Origin: Candidatus Manganitrophus sp.
GTDB lineage: Bacteria > Nitrospirota > Nitrospiria > SBBL01 > Manganitrophaceae
Direction: 5' to 3'
DNA length: 64,000 bases
Assembly (NCBI GenBank): GCA_028865235.1
Contig: CP114561.1
Span: forward strand, 3,182,001 to 3,246,000
Shown here: positions 46,569-56,907 of the stretch, in pieces
Layout: every line of letters begins with the position of its first letter
How positions within the stretch are numbered: position 1 is the first letter of the stretch
The notes under the pieces: model-generated
The model's database searches: none
Seen by the model: the letters and a program-made list of their open reading frames with translations, nothing else
What the model was told of the DNA's origin: nothing
Position numbers and translations under genes: made by a program

Positions 46569-46595
46569 TCTTTATCAATTTGAGAGGACCGATTC

Positions 46596-49500
46596 ATGAA
46601 AGGCTTTACCGATATTTTTGTGCGCCGTCCGGTGCTTGCGGTCGTGGTCAATCTGCTGATCATCATCGCGGGACTCCAGGCCTGGAAGACGCTGAGCGTC
46701 CGGCAATACCCTCGAAGTGAAAACGCCTCGGTCACGATCGCGACCGTCTACATCGGCGCCAGCGCCGATGTCGTGCGCGGTTTCATCACCACCGCGATCG
46801 AGCGTTCGATCGCCTCCGCGGACGGCATCGATTACGTGGAGTCTAAAAGTCTCCTCGGCCTCTCCCTCGTCACCGCCCGCCTGAAACTCAATTACGATCC
46901 GACCCGCGCGCTCGCCGACATCACCGCGAAGGTGAACCAGGTTCGCAACGAGCTGCCGGCGGAGGCGGAGGTCCCGTCCATCAGCGTGCAGTCGGCCGAC
47001 TCGGAGTTCGCGGCCGCTTACCTGAGCTTTTCGTCGGACGTCCTGACGCAGAGTGAAATCACCGATTACGTGGTGCGTGCGATTCAGCCCCGCCTCGCTT
47101 CGCTCGCGGGGGTGCAGAAAGCGGAGTTGATCGGCCCGCGCACCTTCGCGATGCGGGTCTGGCTGAAGCCGGCCCAGATGGCGGCGTTGAACGTCAGCCC
47201 CGCGCAGATCCGCGCCGCGCTGGCGGCGAACAACTATCTCGCCGCCGTCGGCAGTACCAAAGGGGCGTTCGTTCAGGTCAATTTAACCGCCAACACCGAC
47301 CTGCACACCGTGGAGGATTTCAAGCAGCTCGTCATCCGGCGGGAGAACGACACCATCGTCCGGCTGCGGGACGTGGCCGACGTCGAGATGGGCGCGGAAG
47401 ACTACGACACGGAGGTCCGATTCACCGGGCAGACCGCGATCTTCATCGGAATGTTTCCGCTCCCCCACGCCAACACCATCGACGTGGTCAAACGGGTCCG
47501 CGCGGAGCTCGATTCGATCCGCCGCGATCTGCCGAAGGGTCTTGAAGCGAGCGTCGCCTATGACGCTTCCGAGTACATCAGCAGCGCTGTTCACGAAGTG
47601 CTCGGCACCCTCACCGAAACGTTGATCATCGTCGTGATCGTGATCTTTTTCTTCCTCGGCTCCTTCCGATCGGCGCTGGTTCCGATCCTCGCGATCCCGG
47701 TCTCTCTCATCGGCAGCGTCTTTTTGATGCAGTCGTTCGGATTCACACTGAACCTCCTCACGCTGCTCGCCATCGTGTTGTCGGTCGGTCTGGTTGTCGA
47801 TGACGCCATCGTCGTGGTTGAAAATGTCGAACGCCACCTGCGCGAAGGGCGCACGCCGTTCCAGGCGGCACTGGTCGGAGCGCGCGAGCTGATCGGGCCG
47901 GTCATCGCGATGACGATCACCCTCGCCGCGGTCTACACGCCGATCGGACTGCAAGGGGGCTTCACGGGGGCGCTGTTTCGCGAATTCGCCCTCACCCTTG
48001 CAGGCGCCGTGACCATTTCCGGCATCGTGGCGCTGACCCTCTCGCCGATGATGGCGGCGAAGCTGCTCCGCAGCGCCGATCGGGAAGAGCGCGGCTTCGC
48101 CGGTTGGATCAATCACCGCTTCGACCGGCTGCGCGAGGCTTACGGGGGGATGCTCGACGGCACGATGCGGGCCCGTCCCGCGGTCTACATCGTCTGGATC
48201 GCCCTCAGTCTTCTGACGGTCCCGATGTACCTCTTTTCACCCAAAGAGCTGGCGCCGGTGGAGGACCAAGGGGTGATGTTCGGCATCATCAACAACGCGG
48301 CGAACGCGTCGGCGGACCAGAAGAGCCATTTCGGCCGCGCCGCCGAGAAGGCGTTTCTCTCGACGCCCGAGCGGGATGTGACCTTTCAGATCCTCATGTC
48401 CCCTTCGGATCCGTTCTCCGCGGCATTGGGGGTCGGCGGATTCAGCGGCATGGTCGTCAAACCGTGGGAGCAGCGGGATCGTTCCATTACTCAAATCCTT
48501 CCCGAGGTGCAGGGCAAGCTCTCCGCCATTCCCGGTCTGCAGGTATTCGCCTCCAGGCCGCCCGCGCTGCCGGGCGGCGGGAACTTCCCGGTCGAATTCA
48601 TCCTTGCGTCGACCGCCGAGCCGGAGCGGATGCTGGAGGTGGCGGAGAAGCTTCAGATGAAAGCGATGGAGAGCGGTCTTTTTTATTTCCCGCCGATGAT
48701 CGACCTCAAATACGACCAGCCGCAGTCGGAAATCGTCATCGACCATCAGAAGGTCGCCGCCCTCGGCCTAAACAACGCCCAGATCGGCGCCGATCTCGGC
48801 GCCGCGCTCGGCGGCAATTACGTGAACCGCTTCAACATCGCGGGGCGCGCTTACAAGGTGATCCCGCAAATCGCGCGCGCCGAGCGGCTCAATCCCGATC
48901 AACTGAAGGACCTCTACGTGACCGGCCCGGACAACCGGCTGATTCCGCTGAGCGCGATCGCCACCATCCGAGACAGCACGGTGCCGCGCTCGCTCAACCG
49001 CTTCCAGCAGATGAATGCGATCAAGCTCTCCGGAATGACCGCCCAGCTCGACGAAGGGCTGAAGGTTCTCGAAAACGCCGCGCGCGAAATATTGCCCCCC
49101 GGCTATACGATCGACTATACCGGCGAGTCGCGGCAGCTCCGGACCGAAGGGGGAAGTTCCTTCCGGCGTTGGGGCTCGCGATCCTCATGATCTTCCTGGT
49201 GCTCGCGGTGCAGTTCAACTCCTTCCGCGACCCGCTGGTGATCCTCCTGGGATCCGTCCCGCTGGCGATGTTCGGCGCGCTCATCTTCACCGTCCTGAAG
49301 ATGCCGAACCCCGACCTTCCCTACTGGACCGACGGTTGGACCACGACGATGAACATCTACGCGCAGGTGGGGCTGGTGACCCTCGTCGGTCTGGTGGCCA
49401 AAAACGGCATCCTCATCGTCGAATTTGCCAACAAGCTTCAGGAGGAGGGGGCCGACAAGCGGTCGGCGGTCAGGGAAGCGGCGATGACCCGTCTGCGTCC

Positions 49501-49735
49501 CATCTTGATGACCTCCGTGGCGACCGTCGCGGGACATCTTCCTTTGACGCTGGTCAGCGGTCCGGGGGCCGCGGCGCGCAATTCGATCGGCCTGGTCTTG
49601 GTCGGCGGGATGATCATCGGCACGATCTTCACCCTCTTCGTGGTGCCGTCGCTCTACATGCTGATGGCAAAACAGCACCACGCCGACCGCGCCGCCGCGC
49701 CGAAGCTCCAAGCGGTTGAGGCGGCGAAGTCCTGA
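46596..49735 (+). CDS. RND efflux inner-membrane transporter (frame break near 49150)
   Basis: About 1,045 residues, AcrB/MexB-type proton-driven pump with twelve helices and two large periplasmic loops. N-terminal FTDIFVRRPVLAVVVNLLII, TM4 motif LSVGLVVDDAIVVVENVERH carrying the proton-relay aspartates, and repeat-2 PALGLAILMIFLVLAVQFNS. A G-run (49149-49153) loses one base; the correct frame continues as EGGKFLPALGLAIL into TM8-TM12 with VGLVAKNGILIVEFANKLQE. Expels toxic small molecules with the adaptor at 45300; no outer-membrane channel gene is present nearby. Confidence 0.93.
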
Positions 49736-49755
49736 CCGGCAGGTTTGGAATTTGG

Positions 49756-51006
49756 ATGGGTCAAGATGCAGCCGAAAAAATGCGCGAGGTCGTGGACGGT
49801 GTTTACCGCACCGACTCCCGGCGTGTCCTCGCCACCCTGATCCGGCTGCTCGGCGATTTTGATTTGGCCGAGGAGGCGATGCACGACGCCTTCGCTGCGG
49901 CAGTGGAGCAGTGGCGGCAAGAGGGGGTGCCGAAGAATCCGGCGGCGTGGCTCATTTCGACCGGCCGCTTCAAAGCGATCGACGGGATGCGCCGTCGCGC
50001 CCGGTTCGACAAATCGCTCGGGGAGATCGCCAGGAGTCTGGAGGCCGCCGCGAGTGATACGTCCGGATGGGAAAACGAAAATGTCGAGGACGACCGCCTC
50101 CGTCTGATTTTCACCTGCAGCCATCCCGCCCTCCCCCCGACGCCCGGATCGCGCTGACGCTGCGCGAAGTCTGCGGCCTCACGACGGAAGAGATCGCCCG
50201 CGCCTTCCTGACCACCCCTCCACGGTGGCGCAGCGGATCGTGCGGGCCAAGAGAAAAATCAAGGACGCGGGCATTCCCTATCAGGTGCCGTCCCAGCGCG
50301 ATCTTCCCGATCGGCTTGACGCCGTCCTTCGTGTCATCTACCTGGTTTTCAACGAAGGGTACTCGGCGTCGTCGGGGAGCTCGCTGACGCGGCACGATCT
50401 TTCGGGCGAGGCGATCCGGCTCGGAAGGCTCCTCATCGAGTTGCTCCCGGAGCCGGAGGCGATGGGGCTCCTGGGACTGATGCTGATCCAGGAGTCGCGG
50501 CGCGCGCGCGCGCTTCCCCGGAGGGGGATTTGATCCTGCTGGACAACCAGGACCGCTCGCTCTGGAACCGGGATCAGATCGCGGAGGGGACGGCGCTGGT
50601 GGAACAAGCGCTGTCGTCGCGCCGGTTCGGCCCCTACACGCTTCAAGCGGCGATCGCGGCGGTCCATGCCGAGGCGCCGACCGCCGCGGCGACCGACTGG
50701 GCCCAGATCGTCGGACTCTACGACGTGTTGATGCGGGTGGAGTCCTCCCCCGTGATCGAGCTGAACCGCGCCGTGGCGGTGGCGATGCGCGACGGCCCAT
50801 CGGCCGGTCTCCCCCTCATCGACGCTCTCCTGGCAAGCGGCGAACTGGAGGAGTACCACCTGGCGCACTCGGCGCGCGCCGACCTCTGCCGCCGGCTCGG
50901 GAAAACGAAAGAAGCCCGCGCTTCCTACGAACGGGCCCTTTCCCTCACGCAGCAGGAACCGGAACGGCGGTTTCTCCAGCGGCGGCTGGACGAGCTGCCG
51001 AACTGA
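49756..51006 (+). CDS. ECF42-type sigma factor with C-terminal TPR-like extension (three frame breaks)
   Basis: About 415 residues after correction, an ECF sigma factor with a long C-terminal extension. Sigma2: LATLIRLLGDFDLAEEAMHD and FAAAVEQWRQEGVPKNPAAW. Sigma4: ARIALTLREVCGLTTEEIAR and STVAQRIVRAKRKIKDAGIP. The C-terminal half, VIYLVFNEGYSASSGSSLTR to ELEEYHLAHSARADLCRRLG, has TPR-like helices. This architecture, plus the DGPF genes upstream, fits group ECF42, which is known to control DGPF genes without an anti-sigma factor. Breaks lie near 50140, 50215 and 50510 in C- or GC-rich runs. Confidence 0.9.
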
Positions 51007-51081
51007 AAAATAGAGTCCGTTGCCTTTCCGATCGGCTTTTTTCTGCGACATCCGACCCGGATCCTTCCCGAAAACAAGTCG

Positions 51082-51110
51082 TTGACATCATCGGTAAACT
51101 GGATTATACA
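51082..51110 (+). promoter_or_regulatory. Sigma-70-type promoter for the methyltransferase gene
   Basis: -35 TTGACA (51082-51087), 17-base spacer, -10 TATACA (51105-51110) in the context CTGGATTATACAGAAC, about 80 bases before the ATG at 51189. Confidence 0.6.
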
Positions 51111-51188
51111 GAACAACCGAAGGGGAAAATGTTCTTGTACGGTCGGTCGCGGGAACGAAATCCCTTTGAACAGGGTAGGAGCGCTTAA

Positions 51189-51907
51189 ATGAGTGTCAGG
51201 AGAGTCCTCAACGGTTTCTTAAGGCCGTTCGGTTATAAGGTTGCCAAGTTTACCCCAGAGGCGGACATGGAGCCTGAAATCCATCATGGCTTCACGTTGT
51301 ACAATTACCGCACGGAAGACGGAAAATTCGACTACGAGAAATACCGGCAGATCCAGACGGAGGGGAACAAAAAAAAGATCGATCGCGTTTGGGTGCAGGA
51401 GGAAAACATCGACTTCCTCTCCCGTTATATCGCCGAGCGGATCGGAACGCCCCAATTCGGTATTTGCCATGGAACGCGGCGCGGTCTGGAACAGTCGTGG
51501 TTCGGCGCGCGCCTCAAATGTAAAGTGATCGGGACCGAAATCTCCGACACCGCGGCGCAGTTCCCGAATACCATCCAGTGGGATTTCCATGAGGTCAAGC
51601 AAGAATGGGTGGGGGCCGTCGACTTCATCTATAGCAATTCGTTTGATCACAGTTACGATCCGGAGAAATGTATCAATGCCTGGATGTCTTGTGTCAAGCC
51701 GGGGGGCTTTGCATCCTGGAGCATAGCTCCGGTCATGCCCCGTCCCGCGCCTCTTCGCTCGATCCGTTTGGCGCCGATCTCCGCCAGATGCCCTACCTCA
51801 TTTCGATTTGGGGAAAAGGGGCGTTTTGCGTCCGCGAGATCCTTCAAGCGCCGTTCAAAAGACCCGATCTTGCCTATTCCTACTTCATCGTGATCCACAA
51901 ATTTTAA
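51189..51907 (+). CDS. SAM-dependent methyltransferase-like protein (frame break near 51705)
   Basis: About 239 residues. Class I methyltransferase-like fold: GIPQFGICHGTRRGLEQSWF-type glycine loop (here GICHGTRRG), VIGTEISDTAAQFPNTIQWD with the acidic residue binding SAM ribose, and AVDFIYSNSFDHSYDPEKCI. At the six-G run 51701-51706 the frame slips; the correct frame continues GGLCILEHSSGHAPSRASSL and AYSYFIVIHKF. The substrate is unknown. Confidence 0.72.
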
Positions 51908-52107
51908 CAAACGGCCGGAGCCCCGTGTCCCCTTCGATTGTGCGGTTTGGCCGGGGGAATTGTTAATTGCGCGCAAAAGGTGTATTTTAACGGCTGTTGC
52001 CTCCGGCGGCCGGGTTTTTTGCGGCGTGATGATGCATTCGGTCGCAGGGCAAACGCGAATAAGAGAAGGATCCATACGGATCAGATTGATCAAACAAAGG
52101 AGCATGT
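51908..52107. other. Intergenic region before the FKBP gene
   Basis: About 200 bases. A weak promoter-like pair TTGTTA (51961) and TATTTT 17 bases later is the only signal seen. Confidence 0.35.
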
Positions 52108-52814
52108 ATGTTATTTCGATTCATCGCAATTGTTGGTTTAGGACTTCTGTCCGTTTCGGTTTACGCGGCCGATAAATCGGATCTTAAAACGCAAAAGGAC
52201 AAAGTCAGCTACAGCATCGGATTGGATATCGGGAGAAATTTAAAAGACCAATCGATCGAGGTCGATCCGAAACTATTGGCGCAAGGGATCCAGGATGCGA
52301 CCTCCGGAAAACACCTTCTGACCGACGAGGAAATCCAGAAGGTCATGTCGACATTTCGGGAAGAGATGCAGGCCAAGGCGGCCGCGCAGGCGAAGGTGAT
52401 CGGGGATAAAAACCTGAAAGAAGGGAATGCCTTTCTGGCTGAGAATAAGAAAAAAAGGGGGTGGTGACCCTTCCAAGCGGCTTGCAGTACAAAATCATCA
52501 CCGCCGGCACAGGAAAGAAACCCAAAGCTACCGATACCGTCAAGACCAATTATAAAGGGACCCTCATCGACGGGACCGAGTTCGATAGCTCGTATAAGCG
52601 AGGAGAACCGGCCAGTTTCCCGGTGGAGGGGGTGATCCCCGGTTGGACCGAGGCGCTGCAATTGATGCCGGTCGGCTCGAAATGGCAGCTTGTGGTTCCC
52701 CCGTCTCTCGCTTACGGCCCCCGCGGCGCCGGACAGGCGATCGGGCCGAATGCGACACTGATATTTGAAGTGGAGCTGCTCGCGATCGAGGAAGCGGGAA
52801 AAACACCCCAATAA
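52108..52814 (+). CDS. FKBP-type peptidyl-prolyl isomerase, FkpA/Mip type (frame break near 52455)
   Basis: About 235 residues, periplasmic. Signal peptide [20 protein letters not shown], a helical dimerisation domain ([20 protein letters not shown] to [20 protein letters not shown]), and a C-terminal FKBP domain: [58 protein letters not shown] and [20 protein letters not shown]. The frame breaks at AAAAAAAGGGGG (52450-52461); one extra G restores [13 protein letters not shown]. It catalyses proline isomerisation in protein folding in the envelope. Confidence 0.92.
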
Positions 52815-53133
52815 GGACCTTGTCCCATTTGGGGGAGCTGTTCTCCACAGTCCTTTTTAGACGTTAATGAACACGCATCGCACGTCGTACGGTTCGTTTG
52901 TAGGGGCGTATTGCAATACGCCCTACAAATTGCCGACCGGCGCAGCGGCTCTCTTCACCCCCCTGGAAAATTTATCCCGTCTGGAAATCAATGCGAACAT
53001 AAAAGCCGGCGATGCGCTCTTACGCTGGACTTACTGATGTAATTTAACATCGAGTACGAACGCGAGGGGGCGGAGAATGCGTTGGAGTTCCAGCTCCTTT
53101 GGAAGAGTACGAGCTCTTGATTCTGTTGCCCTG
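52815..53133. other. Intergenic region containing a GTAGGGGCG palindrome
   Basis: About 320 bases between convergent genes. Apart from the palindrome at 52900-52926 nothing recognisable was found. Confidence 0.4.
52900..52926. repeat. 27-bp GTAGGGGCGTATTG palindrome (copy C)
   Basis: Half-site GTAGGGGCGTATTG with one C fewer in the right arm (ACGCCCTAC). Same core as copy D at 56880-56907. Not attached to a stop codon here. Confidence 0.85.
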
Positions 53134-54139
53134 TTACCGGCGTCCCCCGCGAATCCGCAGCGCAATCCTCCCCAGCACATGTCCCTTCTCGAGCCGTTCA
53201 TGCGCCTGGGCGGCCTGCGCCAGCGGATAGACTTCCGCGACCGGCACGCGAAGCGTCGCCTCTTCCACGGCGGACGCCAGCCGCGCGAATTCACGCGGAC
53301 CGGCCGCCGCGTCATAGGCGCGGACGCGGACGCTGGGGCGCGGCCTCGGTTCAGGCTCCACCCCGTTGGGGTAGGCGACCCATCCGCCGGCGCGGACGAG
53401 ATCAAGAAAGCGATCGAGCGCCCGGCTCCCCGCGAGGGCCAGGACGGCGTCGAGCCCCTCGGGCGCAAGCGATCGAAGCCGCTCGACGGCATCGTCGCTT
53501 CGGGCATCGATCACGCCGTCGGCGCCGAGGCGGCGGACGAGCAGCGTCGCATCACGTCCGGTCGCCGTACCGAAAACGGTTGCGCCCCGGTATTTCGCGA
53601 ACTGGACGGCGAGTGTTCCGACCGCGCCGGAGGCCCCGAAGATCAACACGGTTTTTCCGGGGCGGACGCGAAGGACGTCGTCGACTCCCTGGAGCGCCGT
53701 CAAGCCGGTCACCGCCGCCGCGCCGGCCTTCAGAAGATCCAAGCGTTCCGGCGCATGCCCGACGGCGTCGGCGTCGACCGCCACGTATTCGGCGTAGAAC
53801 CCTCCTTTCGGATTGGCATACGCATAGGCCCAGACCCGGTCGCCGATCTCAAAACGCCGGACGCGCCCCCTTTGCCGCGATGATTCCCGCGCCGTCGGTC
53901 CCCGGCACGATCGGAAAGACCGGATCTTTCGTCGGCCACCAGGCGCCGTCCCGCATCCGCGCGTCCCAGATGCCGACGCCGGCGGCGTGCAGCGCGATCA
54001 ACACTTCATGCGGACCCGGCTCCGGGACCGGAAGGGTATGCAGCGTCAAGACCGACGGCGGACCGAACCGGTCGATGGCGGCGGCCTGCATTGTTTCAGG
54101 AATGTGGGGTGTTCTGAACATTGTTTTCTTTTTTATCAT
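53134..54139 (-). CDS. MDR-family NADPH:quinone oxidoreductase-like protein (frame break near 53870)
   Basis: About 335 residues, zinc-independent medium-chain dehydrogenase. N-terminal GroES-like domain IDRFGPPSVLTLHTLPVPEP, then VLIALHAAGVGIWDARMRDG and VPGTDGAGIIAAKGA. A C-run near 53865 breaks the frame; it continues RRFEIGDRVWAYAYANPKGG and, in the Rossmann domain, TVLIFGASGAVGTLAVQFAK and RLGADGVIDARSDDAVERL. It reduces quinones or enones with NADPH. Start at 54139, after GATGAGGTG. A perfect hairpin lies just upstream at 54155-54184. Confidence 0.87.
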
Positions 54140-54154
54140 GACGCACCTCATCGA

Positions 54155-54184
54155 GCGCGGTGCGGCCACAGGGGCGCACCGCGC
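54155..54184. repeat. Perfect inverted repeat GCGCGGTGCG / CGCACCGCGC
   Basis: Ten-base arms around a ten-base loop, 15 bases upstream of the MDR start codon. Could be an operator, an attenuator or simply a structural repeat. Confidence 0.6.
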
Positions 54185-54269
54185 CGTTCGTTTTCCGGAC
54201 GCCGATTGATCTCATCATCCACCTGCATGAGACCGGCCTCAAGACGCCGGGGGGACGTGCCGGTCCCGA

Positions 54270-54830
54270 CTACGCCGCGCGCCTTCGATCCTGCATTGCC
54301 GCTCTGACGGCGGCGATCGCGGCCGTCATCGATTCGTAGTCTCGGGGCCCGTCGTAGCGGAGGCGATTGATAAAGAGGGTCGGTGTCCCGTTGACGCCGT
54401 CTCGGATTCCCCGGCGGAAATCCTGCTTGACCTCTTCCCGATGCACATGTGCCTTCATCTCCCGGTCGAAGCGGTGAAGATCGAGGCCGATCGCGTCGGC
54501 ATAGTCGAGCAGGTCCTCATCTTCAAGCCGATCCTGATGGGTGAAGAGCATGTCGTGCATTTCCCAGAATTTTCCTTGCGCGCCGGCCGCCTCGGCCGCC
54601 TCGGCCGCCGGCAGGGCGTGGGGGTGAATGTTCGTGATCGGGAAATGCCGGTAGACGAGCTGGACCGTATCGGGGTTGTCGGCCACCAGCGCTTGCAGCA
54701 CGGGATGGGCCATCCCGCGGTAAGGGCATTCGAAATCGCCGTATTCGAGAAGGGTGATCGGCGCGTCAGGCGGGCCGAGAATCCAATCGTCGTCGGCGAT
54801 CGGCGTCTTTTGTATTTGGTCGTTAAGCAT
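54270..54830 (-). CDS. DsbA-like thioredoxin-fold protein with altered active site
   Basis: 186 residues, DsbA/thioredoxin_4 family: ITLLEYGDFECPYRGMAHPV, VQLVYRHFPITNIHPHALPA and GVNGTPTLFINRLRYDG (cis-Pro loop). The usual CPYC is CPYR here, so the resolving cysteine is missing and disulfide exchange would need another partner or monothiol chemistry. No signal peptide, so cytoplasmic. The ATG at 54830 follows GAAGGAG and overlaps the upstream peroxiredoxin end by eight bases. Confidence 0.8.
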   Translation of the reverse strand: MLNDQIQKTPIADDDWILGPPDAPITLLEYGDFECPYRGMAHPVLQALVADNPDTVQLVYRHFPITNIHPHALPAAEAAEAAGAQGKFWEMHDMLFTHQDRLEDEDLLDYADAIGLDLHRFDREMKAHVHREEVKQDFRRGIRDGVNGTPTLFINRLRYDGPRDYESMTAAIAAVRAAMQDRRRAA

Positions 54831-55321
54831 AACGAGCCTCCTTCGGGCGCGCTCCACGGATTCGTTCGAGCGCATCGAAAATAATGTTCAATCCAGGCGC
54901 GATCGCGGGATCTTCGGAAACCCAACGCTCGCGGAGCATCCCCGTTTCGTCGAGTAAAGAAAAGGGCGCGCTCGCTGATTCCGTCTTTTTCGCGAAAGAC
55001 CTCATATTGGCGGGCCACCTCGCCGTGGGGCCAGAAATCGCTCAGCAACGGAAAGGTCAAGTGCTGGCGCTCGGCCCACGCGCGATGCGAGTAGGTGTTG
55101 TCGACGCTGACCCCCAGGACCTCGGCGTTGTAGCCGCGGATGTCGTTGAGAACCTCTTGTATGAGCGACAGCTCGCTGGTGCAGACGGGCGACCAGTCGG
55201 CCGGGTAGAACGAAAGGACGACATTTTTGCCGCGATAGCCGCTCAGCTTGACCGGCTGCGCCTCGCCGTTCGGCAATGTGAAATCGACGGCCGGTTTGTT
55301 CGGATAAGAGAGAGAAGCCAT
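54823..55321 (-). CDS. AhpC/TSA-family peroxiredoxin (frame break near 54955)
   Basis: About 166 residues. MASLSYPNKPAVDFTLPNGE, then VVLSFYPADWSPVCTSELSL with the peroxidatic Cys in PVCTSE, and WAERQHLTFPLLSDFWPHGE. The frame breaks in a T/C run near 54955; the next frame continues SLLDETGMLRERWVSEDPAI and ends PKEARYA. Reduces hydroperoxides using thiols. The stop overlaps the DsbA-like start, so the pair is likely co-translated and may form a thiol-redox module. Confidence 0.9.
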
Positions 55322-55460
55322 GGTATTCTCCTTTGCTTCCGGAATTTTTTCTGGATCTTATTTTTTATGCCGTATATATTTTATTCTACGCCGATGCGTT
55401 CTACGGGACAATACTTGGAGAGCGACCCGAGCGCGGCGGCACACCCATCGTGAGGGCTTA

Positions 55461-56451
55461 ATGAAAATTCGACCTGCCGTCATTGACGACGCCCCCGCGA
55501 TCAGCGCGCTTGTCAGCGCGCTGGCACGGGAGTTCGTTGTGACCGAGTTTACCAAAGAGGCGGCCGACCGGCTGCTCGGAGAGATGGACAAGACATCGAT
55601 CCGGAAGTACATCGCCTCCGGTTGCCGCTATCACGTTGCCGAAGAGGGGGGAGATCATCGGGGTCATCGCCGTCAAAGAAAACAGCCATCTCTCCCAGCT
55701 CTTCGTCTCGAAGGATTTCCAGCGGCGCGGTATCGCAAGGGCGCTCTGGGAGGTCGCAAAAGCGGCCAGTCTCGCCGACGGAAATCCGGGGCGGTTTACC
55801 GTGAATTCCTCCCTTGCGGCCGTCGGCGTGTATGAAAAGCTCGGGTTTGTAAAGCAGTCCGGACCGGCCAGCAAATCGGGCATCCTTTACATGCCGATGT
55901 ATCTGGACGTGGAGATCGGCCGGAAGGATGAAGGGCTCCGCATCCGGGACGCAAAGGAGGGGGATCGTGAGGCGATCCGGGAGGTGACGCTGGCGGCCTT
56001 TCAAGAATATGCGCCACAGATGCCGGTCCATTGGGAAGGCTACCGGCAGGGCATATTGGCCACCCTTGCGAATGTCGAACCGGCCGAGCAGATCGTTGCG
56101 GAGCGCGAGGGTGTGATTGTCGGCGCCATTCTATTGTACCCAGCCGGGAGTGTCTATTCTCCGCCGAACAATCCCCCGATGACGCGAGCGTGGCCGGAGA
56201 TGCGCTTATTGGCGGTCGCGCCGGCGGCAAGGGGGTCGGGGATCGGGGCGGCGCTTGTGCGCGAGTGTATCCGGCGCGCGCGCCGGTCGGGGAGTCAGGC
56301 GCTGACACTTCACACAAGCGATGTGATGCAGGTGGCGATGCGGATGTATGAGCGAATGGGGTTTGTGCGGGATCCTGAACTCGACTTCCGCCTGTCTGAA
56401 GTGGTGACGGTAAAGGGTTACCGCTTCAACCTGGATGTTCCGACATCCTAA
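55461..56451 (+). CDS. Tandem GNAT acetyltransferase-like protein (frame break near 55650)
   Basis: About 330 residues containing two GNAT-like domains. First: IRPAVIDDAPAISALVSALA and, after a slip at the six-G run 55646-55651, EIIGVIAVKENSHLSQLFVS and SKDFQRRGIARALWEVAKAA (acetyl-CoA R/Q-x-x-G-x-G/A). Second: LRIRDAKEGDREAIREVTLA, VIVGAILLYPAGSVYSPPNN and LAVAPAARGSGIGAALVREC. Each would transfer an acyl group from acyl-CoA; substrates unknown. Start ATG at 55461 after GAGGG. Confidence 0.8.
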
Positions 56452-56485
56452 CCGGCATCGCCGATGGAAGCGGGGTCCGCTGAAG

Positions 56486-56767
56486 CTACGAAGGGAGATC
56501 GGAAAGGGGGTCGAAAGGCTGTCCGGAGAGTTCGCGCAGGAACTTCATCTCGTTTTCGAGGGTTCGCACGCGCTCTCCCAGGCTCTCGCGAAGTAGGCTC
56601 TCCACGCGGCAGTTCGCCAAGAGATAACGCACCATCGTCTGAAGACAGCTGATTCGCCATTCCGTATCCGCTGCTTCTTCCGAATCCATCTGCGTCTGTT
56701 TCTCGACCGCTGCGGATGCCTGATTCAATTCATCGATCGCTTCGCTCAGTTTTTCTTTGATAGACAT
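56486..56767 (-). CDS. Small coiled-coil hypothetical protein
   Basis: 93 residues from the ATG at 56767 (GGAGGCGGAG just upstream). Helical throughout: MSIKEKLSEAIDELNQASAA, SCLQTMVRYLLANCRVESLL and GERVRTLENEMKFLRELSGQ. Two cysteines, no signal peptide. Function unknown. Codon use is normal. It is followed by the stop of the convergent GNAT gene 35 bases away. Confidence 0.62.
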   Translation of the reverse strand: MSIKEKLSEAIDELNQASAAVEKQTQMDSEEAADTEWRISCLQTMVRYLLANCRVESLLRESLGERVRTLENEMKFLRELSGQPFDPLSDLPS

Positions 56768-56879
56768 CTCCGCCTCCAACGCCAATCCAAAGTGCGAGAA
56801 TCAAGCCTAGCACTTTTTGGAGGAGAAAGTTCAATCCCGATTCAAGGGGGTGAACGGACATTCGCGCGGTGAACCTTTT

Positions 56880-56907
56880 GTAGGGGCGTATTGCAATACG
56901 CCCCTAC
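56880..56907. repeat. 28-bp perfect palindrome GTAGGGGCGTATTG (copy D)
   Basis: Half-site GTAGGGGCGTATTG; the right arm mirrors it exactly. Its terminal CTAC (56904-56907) supplies the TAG stop codon of the glucoamylase gene on the minus strand. Confidence 0.92.

Noticed and set aside
54185..54300. Short plus-strand frame after the MDR hairpin (DLIIHLHETGLKTPGG)
   Set aside because: Only about 40 codons, no start or family match; runs antisense into the DsbA-like gene.
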